The notes beneath the pieces were generated by a model. The model saw only the letters and a program-made list of their open reading frames with translations, had not been told where the DNA came from and made no database searches. From the NCBI RefSeq assembly GCF_046098205.1, contig NZ_JBJURJ010000001.1, forward strand, positions 124,001-188,000: 64,000 nucleotides of DNA. The letters are read 5' to 3'. Each line of letters opens with the position of its first letter. Within the stretch, counting starts at the first letter, position 1. Source of the stretch: Paenibacillus_AR mesotrionivorans (lineage in GTDB: Bacteria; Bacillota; Bacilli; Paenibacillales; NBRC-103111). Both the position numbers and the translations under genes were made by a program. Positions 15,819-24,182 of the stretch are shown piece after piece.

Positions 15819-17333
15819 TTACAGCTTATAAATCTCCTTATACTTCTCCGTCAGATAGTCCACCAGATAATCCGGGCTCAGCTCCTCACCCGTTACACGG
15901 GTTACAATTTCACCCGGCGTATGGAGCATGCCGTATTGGTAGATCTCGTTAGCCAGCCATGCCTTGATGGGCAGCAGATTTCCTTTGGCGATGAGCGCCT
16001 CTGCCTCCGGCAGCTTCTTCAGCAGGGTATGCCGGATCTGCGCGGCGTACATGTTGCCCAAGGCATAGGACGGGAAGTATCCGAAGGAGCCGCCGGACCA
16101 ATGCACATCCTGCAATACACCTTCTCCGGCATTAGGCGGGACAATCCCCAGATACTCCTTATACTTGGCATTCCACACCTCCGGCAGATCCGCCACCTTG
16201 ACGGTGCCGTTGAACAATGCCTTTTCAATCTCATAACGGATCATAATATGGAGGTTGTATGTCAGCTCATCCGCTTCAATGCGGATCAGCGAAGGTTTCA
16301 CTTCATTAATCGCCCGATAGAAGTCCTCCGCGGCCACACCATCGAACTGGCCATTGAAGATACGCTGCAGGTCGGGATAATACCGGGACCAAAAGGCCTT
16401 GCTCCGGCCCACCATGTTCTCCCAGAAGCGGGATTGGGATTCATGGATGCCCATGGATGTTCCCGAGCACAGGTTCGTACCCTCCAGCTCCTTCATAATA
16501 TTCTGTTCGTACAACGCATGCCCGCCTTCATGGATGGTGCCGAACAAGGCGCTGACCACATCCTCTGGCAGGTAACGGGTGGTGACCCGGACGTCTCCCG
16601 GATTAAGCCCGGTGGCAAAGGGATGCACCGTCTCATCCAGACGGCCTGCGTCAAAATCATAGCCCATTTCTTTCAGGATAAACAGGCTGAAGGCCTTTTG
16701 CTGCTCCTTCGGGAAGGTCTGTTGGAGAAAGGAGGTGTCCGGCTTATGCTCCGCATGGACAATCGCCTCCACCAACGGCACCAGCTTGCTGCGCAAAGCG
16801 CCGAACAGCCGGTCCAGCTTCTCCTCTGTCATACCCGGCTCATACATATCCAGCAGGGTGTTATATTTAGAGCCCTCATACCCCCACAGCTCAATAAACT
16901 CCTGGTTGAAGGCCACGATGCGCTCCAGATAAGGCTGGAAGGTTGCCCAGTCGGAGTTTTCCTTGGCCTCCTCCCATGCCGATTCTGCTTGCGAGGTAAG
17001 CACAACGTATTCCTGATACCGCTCCGGCGGGATTTTTTTGCTGCGGTCGTATTCCTTACGGCTTTCGCTGATCATCTTCCGGCTTATGGCATCCAGCTTC
17101 TCTGCATGTTCCGGTTTTTCCAGAGTGTCCAGGTACCCGCCCATTTCATCAGACACGGTGAGCTTGAACATTTCACCGGACAGCACCCCCACCACCTGGG
17201 AGCGGCTCTCCACGCCCTTCTTCGGAAGGCCGGTCCGCATATCCCAATAAATCAGCCCAACAGCTTCCTGATAGCTGCGAATTTTGGCTACCAGTTCACG
17301 GTAACCCTTTAATACCGATTCAAAATCAGCCAT
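15819..17333 (-). CDS. M32 family metallocarboxypeptidase (YpwA-like)
   Basis: 504 residues, the normal M32 length (about 500). Zinc ligands and catalytic Glu are in H268-E-G-G-H272; the common family form is HEFGH, so the Gly for Phe is a mild variant that keeps HExxH. The family motif HESQSRFWEN (297-306) is intact, as are the N-terminal YWDMRTGLPKKG and the C-terminal YALGNMYAAQI. Cytoplasmic, releasing C-terminal residues from peptides. The start at 17333 is preceded by AAGGTGGG; the longer frame up to 17447 runs into the neighbouring promoter. Confidence 0.93.
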   Translation of the reverse strand: MADFESVLKGYRELVAKIRSYQEAVGLIYWDMRTGLPKKGVESRSQVVGVLSGEMFKLTVSDEMGGYLDTLEKPEHAEKLDAISRKMISESRKEYDRSKKIPPERYQEYVVLTSQAESAWEEAKENSDWATFQPYLERIVAFNQEFIELWGYEGSKYNTLLDMYEPGMTEEKLDRLFGALRSKLVPLVEAIVHAEHKPDTSFLQQTFPKEQQKAFSLFILKEMGYDFDAGRLDETVHPFATGLNPGDVRVTTRYLPEDVVSALFGTIHEGGHALYEQNIMKELEGTNLCSGTSMGIHESQSRFWENMVGRSKAFWSRYYPDLQRIFNGQFDGVAAEDFYRAINEVKPSLIRIEADELTYNLHIMIRYEIEKALFNGTVKVADLPEVWNAKYKEYLGIVPPNAGEGVLQDVHWSGGSFGYFPSYALGNMYAAQIRHTLLKKLPEAEALIAKGNLLPIKAWLANEIYQYGMLHTPGEIVTRVTGEELSPDYLVDYLTEKYKEIYKL

Positions 17334-17476
17334 ACCTTGTGATCCCACCTTGCCCGTTTTAAAATTATGATACGTTTTTTTAAAATCCTTTTCAACTGAA
17401 GCGGGTTTTGTGATAGAATACTCATTAAAATATTTTGTATGGATCATGTATAATTATGCAGTTGGGGGGCTTCGCC

Positions 17477-18061
17477 ATGTCGCGCATCACGGACATCCTG
17501 AACCATAATCAAACCTTTGTACAAGAAGGGCAATACAAGGAATATGTCACTGACAAATTTCCGGACAAAAAAATCGTCATTCTGACCTGCATGGATACCC
17601 GTCTGGTGGAGCTTTTGCCCAAAGCTATGAACCTGCGCAACGGCGACGCCAAAATCATCAAGTGCGCCGGCGCCATCGTCTCCCATCCCTTCGGGAGCAT
17701 TATGCGCAGCATCCTGGTGGCCGTGTACGAGCTGGGCGCAACGGAGGTATTCGTGGTCGGGCATTATGACTGCGGCATGACCGGACTCAGCTCCGGAGAG
17801 GTGCTGGAGAAGGCCAAACAACGGGGCATCCAACCCGAGGTGCTGGAAACCATCGCCCATTCCGGCATTGACCTGGAGCGTTGGCTCACCGGCTTCGGCA
17901 AAGCCCAGGAGGGTGTAGTCAAAAGCGTCTCCCTGATCAAGAACCATCCCCTCCTGCCCAAAGAAATCCTCGTCCACGGGCTTATTATTGACCCTACCAC
18001 CGGCAGGCTGGACCTGCTGTCGGAGGACGGGATTACCGCGGCAGAACAACAGAAGGAATAA
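17477..18061 (+). CDS. Beta-class carbonic anhydrase (YtiB-like)
   Basis: 194 residues. Zinc ligands Cys38, His96 and Cys99 and the Asp40-Arg42 dyad are visible in CMDTR and GHYDCG. It catalyses the reversible hydration of carbon dioxide in the cytoplasm, supplying bicarbonate. The start at 17477 (MSRITD) follows GGGGGG; the frame also opens at 17435 without a site. A TATAAT at 17449-17454 probably belongs to its promoter. Divergent from the M32 gene. Confidence 0.93.
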   Translation: MSRITDILNHNQTFVQEGQYKEYVTDKFPDKKIVILTCMDTRLVELLPKAMNLRNGDAKIIKCAGAIVSHPFGSIMRSILVAVYELGATEVFVVGHYDCGMTGLSSGEVLEKAKQRGIQPEVLETIAHSGIDLERWLTGFGKAQEGVVKSVSLIKNHPLLPKEILVHGLIIDPTTGRLDLLSEDGITAAEQQKE

Positions 18062-18065
18062 AAGG

Positions 18066-18104
18066 AACACCCCTGCTGCAAGCTTGCGCTTGTGCGGGGG
18101 TGTT
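18066..18104. terminator. Terminator between carbonic anhydrase and SLH genes
   Basis: AACACCCC and GGGGGTGTT arms with an inner GC-rich loop, located between two converging genes. The T-run is interrupted (TTGTTGTG). Confidence 0.6.
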
Positions 18105-18131
18105 GTTGTGAGCAGCCGTATGAGGATAAGC

Positions 18132-19586
18132 CTATTTGCCCTCTGTTACTTCAATGGTTTTAACGACAGTGCTTACCTTGGCATATATATTTTGGGCTGT
18201 GATGACAATGGTGTTTTTACCTTCTTGCAGGTTTAGCTGTTTCGAAAAAACACCGAGTACGTCAGGCTCCACCATTTGGCCATCCACATACACTATTGCG
18301 TTCTCGTCGTTCACATCCTTTACAGTACCAGAAACCGTGATTGTTTTGGATTTTGTGCTGGCGGGAATTGAATTTAGATTCAGCACGGGGGCAGGAGGAG
18401 TGAATAGGATTTCCTTAGTGAGTTCGGCAATTCTCCCGTCGCTTGCAACCACCTTGTACCGGAATTTATTCACACCTTCCTCCAGACTTACATCCTTATT
18501 AAAATCTCCACCTCTAAGGACGTTTACTTTTTCATCGTTCACATACAGATCTGGCAGCGTATTGGTTTCTTCATAAGATACCTTGCCTGCCAGATTTATT
18601 TTGTTTTTGGTGGCTGTTTCAACTGGGCTGTATAGGCTGATTTGAGGAACAGCCCGTTCGTAAACCAGCTTTCTACGGATAAAATGTACATTGGCTGAAG
18701 GGGAGCGAATGGCAATAACTATTTCGTAAGCACCTTCATTGAACACCCTCAACTGCGCCTGGAAAGCGCCGTTTTCCACCTGGAGCTTTTGTCCGTTCAG
18801 GATCACTTCTGCTCCCTCTCCTACCGTTCCGTTAACCTCAAAAACATCTGTTTTAATTTGTGTAGGAAGATTGATCTGCGGGATTTGTCCCGTGCTTTCC
18901 TCTGAAAGCAGAACGGCCCGGTACATGATGCTGGCCACCTCTGCCCTTGTAATGGAGGCTTTGGGGGCGAACATGCGGTTAGCTTGTCCCTGAACAAGCT
19001 TCAACTCCACGGCAGCAGCAACTGCATCGCGGTACTCCTCCGCAATCTGACCGGCGTCCCGGAAGGTGCTGTCCAAAGCAGCCGGATCCGTCCGCTCCGG
19101 TCCGGTATATCCCAGTATCCGGACTAACGCAGCCGCAAACTCTTCACGGGTAACTGGTGTTGTGGGCTTATATTCTGTATCCTCCCCTAAGGCAGGGCCA
19201 GGATAGATCCCGCGGACGGCCTCAATGTAGGGGACAGACCATCTGTCCGGCTGGATATCCGTATAGGAGGATACCCGGTTGCCGGTGTTCCATTCCAAGG
19301 AAAAGGACCTTGCCAATAAGGCGGCAAACTCTTCACGTGTCATACTATTACCCGGCTTAAAGGTGGAGTCGTCATAACCGTTGATTATGCCATATTGAGT
19401 CATATTATATATGGCGTTGGCCGCCCAATGATTGCCTACATCCCGGAATACCGCATTCGTGACGATTGGAGTAGTCCCCAGCTCCAATATGGGCTCAGCA
19501 TGTTCCTCCGCATAGGAGACAGAAGCCGGTATGAATAAATGAACGGCCAGAATCCATGAGGCTATCTTTTTCAAGTGAATGCTCAT
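18132..19586 (-). CDS. SLH-domain surface protein with Ig-like repeats
   Basis: 484 residues. Signal peptide to about 26 (VSYA). Three SLH modules follow: about 45-105 (FRDVGNHWAANAIYNM, GYDDSTFKPGNSMTREEFAALLAR), 108-170 and 170-235; these bind pyruvylated wall polymer. Residues 250-484 hold three Big_9-like Ig modules of about 75-80 residues each with the pattern NGTVGEGAEVILNG, VYVDGQMVE and EGKNTIVITA. It is anchored to the cell wall by its N-terminus. Start at 19586 follows GGGGGGAG. It is the last of a six-gene cluster with an exporter and lies 69 bases after the 853-residue secreted protein. Confidence 0.9.
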   Translation of the reverse strand: MSIHLKKIASWILAVHLFIPASVSYAEEHAEPILELGTTPIVTNAVFRDVGNHWAANAIYNMTQYGIINGYDDSTFKPGNSMTREEFAALLARSFSLEWNTGNRVSSYTDIQPDRWSVPYIEAVRGIYPGPALGEDTEYKPTTPVTREEFAAALVRILGYTGPERTDPAALDSTFRDAGQIAEEYRDAVAAAVELKLVQGQANRMFAPKASITRAEVASIMYRAVLLSEESTGQIPQINLPTQIKTDVFEVNGTVGEGAEVILNGQKLQVENGAFQAQLRVFNEGAYEIVIAIRSPSANVHFIRRKLVYERAVPQISLYSPVETATKNKINLAGKVSYEETNTLPDLYVNDEKVNVLRGGDFNKDVSLEEGVNKFRYKVVASDGRIAELTKEILFTPPAPVLNLNSIPASTKSKTITVSGTVKDVNDENAIVYVDGQMVEPDVLGVFSKQLNLQEGKNTIVITAQNIYAKVSTVVKTIEVTEGK

Positions 19587-19655
19587 CAAGCTCCCCCCAA
19601 GTGAAATAGGACGAGGCACAGACCTTTAACTGTGCCCCGCCTCACGGCTAAGCCG

Positions 19656-22217
19656 TTAATTCAAATTAATCGTTATTTCCCCCAGATACCGGACAGCATT
19701 TTCGAATTTTTCATAGACCTTGATGCGATTTCCTTCGGTAAAGCTGTCCAGGTCCTTGATATCTGACAATGGAACTTGCAGGGACTGCTTTACATCCACA
19801 TCGTCGGTGCTCTGGAAGGAGCCTGTTCCCTCAAGAGGAATATCAAAGGTCTTCACAATGACATTCTCTGCATCCTCCACCTCAAAATACAAGGAACGGT
19901 TTGTGGAATTATGCAAGGTGTCGCTTAATTTCTCCAGCTTGTACCGGAATTTAAAAAAGTATCCGCCGGAGCTCATCACTCTTTCCATAGCACCAATTTT
20001 GACGTTAAAGGGGAAAACCGATTCATTGATGACCCATGTTTCCCCATTCAACGGCCCAGGCTGATTAGACGAGATGCTGATTTTGTACTTATGGGCTGGT
20101 GAGAAAATTTGATCTTTGATTTGGGGGCCAAAAACCACATATGCATTTTTGTCCAACACACCGAACGGCAGTGTCGCGTACAACGTGGTCATGGCCTGGC
20201 CATCCTTGTTCAACTTTCCAGTTGGGGTAGAAGCAGCCAGTTCGTAAACTTCACCATTGGAGGTTTCCAGGTAGCCCACATACGGCACTACGCTGCCGCT
20301 GCGGTTCATCAGATTCTTCTGGTTAATCCGTACCGCTACCGTGTCACTGGAATCTCCCTTGGTCAAGCTTCTGTATTGCTTGACCTCCACTACCGCTCCT
20401 GTAGATACCCGGCTAGGGTCGGACACCATCCAAGTATTGTTTAAGGTCACTGTGGAAACAGCTTCATCCTGGAGCATGTAATTCACACGCAGCCATTCCT
20501 TCTTCTTCGAAACGGTGCCGCCGCTTTCTGTGCCTTCGCCTAGAATCAGCTTCCCGGAGTACATTTCCATATCGTAGGGGACAGTGGCGAATACATACAG
20601 AGTCGCCTTTTGACCCGCATTGATGTAAGCGGAGGTTTGCACAGCCTTGACGGTGGCATCTACCGTGTTTTTGCCGTCATAATAACCGCCGTACAGGGCA
20701 GGAAGCTTGACGGATTCGGATTGCAGGTTGTGCACTTGAACCTCGCTCATCAGGATATCATCCCCGGAGCCGCTCTTCAGGCGATACGAAGCGTTCAGAT
20801 TAATCTCCAGCTTGCCAACAGAGGTGGCATAAATAGAGCTTCCGCTCTCCACGGGAGCACCGGTTCCAGCATCAGCAGGCAGATTGGCGACAAATACAGG
20901 GACACTGACAGAGGCGGATTTCGCCTCCATCACCACCAGTTGAACTGCAGAGCTGTCAATGCCGGTGGGCAGGACGCCGCTGTAATAATACGTAGTGCTT
21001 TCCCCCGGAGCCAGGTAATCCGGATGGGACGCGGAATCCTCAGCGGCCACAGTCAAGGTGCTGCCATTGGACTGGTAAAAAGCAGTCAGAGCAGGCACGC
21101 TGACAGCCTTGCTGCCGTCATTCTTCAGGGTATAGACACTTTCTGCAGAGACGCCGTCCGCTCTTGGGGCTACGCTAACCGATTCAATTGTTGCTGTCAG
21201 TCCACTGCGGTTGGAGGAGTCGGCTTGCAGCTCCCCTTGGTTGTAGGCAGTAATATATCCGCCAATGGGAAGGGATTCCAAAACCGCAGCTGTACTGGTG
21301 GTAGAGGCATTGGTGCTGCTGGCGGTTGTGCCGTTGGAACCGTTGGATGCATTATTGCCGCTGTTTGCCGAAGTTGTAGCAGCCTTTTTGCTGAAGTCGA
21401 TAGAAAGGGCACCGTTCAAGGACAGCTCGCCTACCGGGAATTCAAGGACGACTGTGGCTTTCTGGTGAGGCAGGAGCATCACGTCGCCGCCGTACACAAC
21501 GGAGCCGCTGAAGGTCAAGCCTTCTGCGTTTTTGAGTCCGGCTTGCAGCGCGGTCGGGAGCTTGAAGCTGCCCGTTCCCAGATTCTCTACCGTCAGCTCC
21601 GCATACACGTTCCAGTTATCCTTGGCATAAGCATGGTACGCCCGCTGCAGCTCAAAGTTTACCAAGGCATCGGTGGCATAGCTGCTGTCCACTTCACCCA
21701 GCGCCACGATAGCTGAGGGCTTCGCCGTTTGGCTGGCTTCTGCCGCGGCAGCGACAGAAAGCATGCCGATAGAGCGGATATAACCGCTGACCTTCAGATC
21801 CCAGGCATATATTTCCACCTTTAATTGGTCCAGACTGACGCTGGCGGGTAGTTTGGCGGAATACTTCACCTGCTTGGTGCTATGGGCAGGAACCCGGGAG
21901 CTGATTTTCTCCGTCAATTCCACTCCGTAGCGGTTGCCAGCTTCATCTCGGACCGCCACTCCGTATTGGTTCATATCCACTACATAATCCGAATCATTCA
22001 CCAATTCCACTGTAAAGCGGAAGGAGCTTTTTTCGCTTCCGGCGGACAACTGGACCTTTTCCAAGGTATAGTAAACATTGGAATCCAGGAACACGCCCTC
22101 CTTGCCGGCTTCCGCTCTGTTCCCCCATACCGGGAGCAGCATGGCCAGTGCCAGGACAAAAGCCAAGGCACCGCTCCAAATCCGTTTATGCTTGCTGAAT
22201 AGCTGGTTTTTCGTCAA
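19656..22217 (-). CDS. Large secreted protein of unknown function, linked to exporter
   Basis: 853 residues, TTG start 9 bases after GGAGG. Signal peptide with Ala-x-Ala cleavage near 37 (RAEA). The mature part is almost all predicted beta-strand, with at least four modules built on the same idea: FRFTVELVNDSDYVVDMNQYGVA, AELTVENLGTGSFKLP, ESVYTLKNDGSKAVSVP and SEVQVHNLQSESVKLPA, each followed by a phrase such as LLPHQKATVVLEF or LAPGESTTYYYSGVLP. These look like DUF4352- or telobox-like Ig folds for protein-protein contact. A Ser/Thr/Asn-rich linker lies at 287-315. No enzyme motif seen. It follows the MacB-type permease by 52 bases. Confidence 0.85.
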   Translation of the reverse strand: MTKNQLFSKHKRIWSGALAFVLALAMLLPVWGNRAEAGKEGVFLDSNVYYTLEKVQLSAGSEKSSFRFTVELVNDSDYVVDMNQYGVAVRDEAGNRYGVELTEKISSRVPAHSTKQVKYSAKLPASVSLDQLKVEIYAWDLKVSGYIRSIGMLSVAAAAEASQTAKPSAIVALGEVDSSYATDALVNFELQRAYHAYAKDNWNVYAELTVENLGTGSFKLPTALQAGLKNAEGLTFSGSVVYGGDVMLLPHQKATVVLEFPVGELSLNGALSIDFSKKAATTSANSGNNASNGSNGTTASSTNASTTSTAAVLESLPIGGYITAYNQGELQADSSNRSGLTATIESVSVAPRADGVSAESVYTLKNDGSKAVSVPALTAFYQSNGSTLTVAAEDSASHPDYLAPGESTTYYYSGVLPTGIDSSAVQLVVMEAKSASVSVPVFVANLPADAGTGAPVESGSSIYATSVGKLEINLNASYRLKSGSGDDILMSEVQVHNLQSESVKLPALYGGYYDGKNTVDATVKAVQTSAYINAGQKATLYVFATVPYDMEMYSGKLILGEGTESGGTVSKKKEWLRVNYMLQDEAVSTVTLNNTWMVSDPSRVSTGAVVEVKQYRSLTKGDSSDTVAVRINQKNLMNRSGSVVPYVGYLETSNGEVYELAASTPTGKLNKDGQAMTTLYATLPFGVLDKNAYVVFGPQIKDQIFSPAHKYKISISSNQPGPLNGETWVINESVFPFNVKIGAMERVMSSGGYFFKFRYKLEKLSDTLHNSTNRSLYFEVEDAENVIVKTFDIPLEGTGSFQSTDDVDVKQSLQVPLSDIKDLDSFTEGNRIKVYEKFENAVRYLGEITINLN

Positions 22218-22269
22218 AGGGTTCTACCTCCTGTGGGCTTGCTTTCAAGTCAGTCTGTTATATCTGGTA

Positions 22270-23448
22270 TCAATCAAAACGCAGGGCATCTATCGGGCGC
22301 AGCTTGGAGGCTTTGTTGGCCGGGTACAAACCGAAAAGGACTCCGACCAATACGCTGAACAGAAAAGCCGCCAGGCTCACCCACAGGGAAACCTGTGTCG
22401 GCATGGAGCTGTTGAAATATTCGATCCCATAGGAGATTCCGATGCCGACCAGGAGTCCGATCAGACCGCCCAGACCGCTGAGTACAATGGATTCCACCAA
22501 AAACTGGAACAGAATATTTCTCCGCTTTGCTCCGATAGACTTGCGGATCCCGATCTCCCGGGTGCGTTCGCTAACCGTAACCAGCATAATATTCATAATG
22601 CCAATCCCGCCTACTAACAGGGAAATCGCGGCAATTCCGGCTAGCATATATGACATTTGCGCCGCAATGGCTTCTTGGGTTTTCATCATTTCATTCTGGT
22701 TCAGAATTTCATACCCGCTGTCGGATTTAAACTTGTAATATAAATAATCCTTCAGTGTCTGCTCCGCTGTGGCTACATCTTCCTTGGAGGCCGCCTCCAC
22801 ATAAGTGGTACGCAGGCTTCCCAGCTTGAATTGGCGCTGTGCGGTGGTCAGAGGCATGATAACTGTGGTATCAATGGAGGTATTATTGATGTTTTTACCC
22901 TTCTGCTCCATAACACCAATTACCGAGAAAACCACACCGTCAATATTGACCTCCTGCCCTACCGGATCCAAAAACCCGAAGAAGGTTTTAGCCACATCGC
23001 TGCCCAGCACTACCACATTGTTCCGGAACTCCAGATCCGGTTCTGCAATAAACCGGCCGGAGGCCATGGTTACCTTGTTCATACTGCCATACCGGTCATT
23101 GGTTCCGATTACCGAATAGGAGGCTTTGGTCCGGTCATACTTCACATTGGAGCTGCCCTTGCTGATGGTGGGCGCCACCCAGTTGAATTCCGAAAACTGC
23201 TCCAATTGCATCAGCTCTTCATAATTCAGTTGGGTCGCCCGGCCAGTATTCTGGATATTGACAACCAGAAGATTCGTTCCCAATCCGGAGATTTCATCGG
23301 AAACCTTGGCGGTGGAGCCTTGGCCAATAGCAACCAGCGCAACAACCGAGCCTACGCCAATTATCACACCGAGCATGGTCAGGATGGAGCGCATGGGGTT
23401 GGATATCACCGTGCGAAGCGCCATACGGACTAATTCCCATATTTTCAT
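22270..23448 (-). CDS. MacB/YknZ-type ABC transporter permease
   Basis: 392 residues. One N-terminal helix (MALRTVISNPMRSILTMLGVIIGVGSVVALVAIG), a large extracellular MacB_PCD domain of about 220 residues, then three helices in the FtsX domain, with SERTREIGIRKSIGAKRRNILFQFL as the coupling segment. MacB-type permeases are mechanotransmission devices that drive an adaptor outside the membrane and do not pass substrate through the bilayer. Overlaps the ATPase stop by four bases. Confidence 0.93.
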   Translation of the reverse strand: MKIWELVRMALRTVISNPMRSILTMLGVIIGVGSVVALVAIGQGSTAKVSDEISGLGTNLLVVNIQNTGRATQLNYEELMQLEQFSEFNWVAPTISKGSSNVKYDRTKASYSVIGTNDRYGSMNKVTMASGRFIAEPDLEFRNNVVVLGSDVAKTFFGFLDPVGQEVNIDGVVFSVIGVMEQKGKNINNTSIDTTVIMPLTTAQRQFKLGSLRTTYVEAASKEDVATAEQTLKDYLYYKFKSDSGYEILNQNEMMKTQEAIAAQMSYMLAGIAAISLLVGGIGIMNIMLVTVSERTREIGIRKSIGAKRRNILFQFLVESIVLSGLGGLIGLLVGIGISYGIEYFNSSMPTQVSLWVSLAAFLFSVLVGVLFGLYPANKASKLRPIDALRFD

Positions 23449-24182
23449 TTCAACACCGCCTCATCCTGCTTGGCTTCCTTCCGAACGCCGTCATTGCGGT
23501 GGTCGCTGGTCAGCTCGCCGTCCCGGATGGCCACCACACGGCTGGCATGTTCGGCAATACCGGGATCATGGGTAATCAGAACAATGGTATTGCCCCGTTT
23601 GTTCAACTCCAGCATCAGCTCCAGCACTTCCTTGCCTGTTTTGGAATCCAAAGCCCCCGTGGGCTCATCAGCCAAAAGCAGAGAGGGTTTGGACACAAGC
23701 GCCCGAGCTATGGCAACCCGCTGCTGCTGGCCGCCGGACAACTCGCTGGGCCTGTGCCCGGCACGGCTTTTCATTCCCAGACTGTCCAGCATATCCAAGG
23801 CGCTCTCCCGGCGCTCAGCACGGGATATACCGGAATAGATCAGGGGCAGCTCCACGTTCTCCAACGCGGTAAGACGGGGCAGCAGGTTGAACTGCTGGAA
23901 GATAAAACCGATCTTATGATTGCGCAGCTCGGCCATTTTGTTGTCGGAGAGCCCCAGGGTATTCACCCCATCCAGCACATAGCTTCCCGAGGTGGGCACA
24001 TCCAGAAGCCCGATGGTATTCATCAGGGTGGACTTGCCCGAACCGCTGGGCCCGATAATGGCCACAAAATCACCGTCCTGCACATGAAGGGTAATTCCCT
24101 TCAATACATGGAGCTCCTCTGCTCCACGGGTATAGGTCTTGACGATATTGGTCAGCTCAATAATATTGGGTTTCCCGCTCAA
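23445..24182 (-). CDS. MacB/YknY/LolD-type ABC ATPase
   Basis: 245 residues. Walker A GPSGSGKST, Q-loop FIFQQFNLLPRLTALENVELPL, signature LSGGQQQRVAIARAL, Walker B LLLADEPTGALDS and H-loop TIVLITHD are complete. The set is diagnostic of the LolD/MacB class. Overlaps the adaptor stop (24179) by four bases and the permease start (23448) by four, so adaptor, ATPase and permease are tightly coupled. Confidence 0.95.
   Translation of the reverse strand: MSGKPNIIELTNIVKTYTRGAEELHVLKGITLHVQDGDFVAIIGPSGSGKSTLMNTIGLLDVPTSGSYVLDGVNTLGLSDNKMAELRNHKIGFIFQQFNLLPRLTALENVELPLIYSGISRAERRESALDMLDSLGMKSRAGHRPSELSGGQQQRVAIARALVSKPSLLLADEPTGALDSKTGKEVLELMLELNKRGNTIVLITHDPGIAEHASRVVAIRDGELTSDHRNDGVRKEAKQDEAVLK

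Noticed and set aside
15921..17312. 463-codon plus-strand ORF
   Set aside because: Antisense to the M32 carboxypeptidase, which has full family motifs.
20610..21716. 368-codon plus-strand ORF
   Set aside because: Antisense to the secreted 853-residue protein; no start site or family features.
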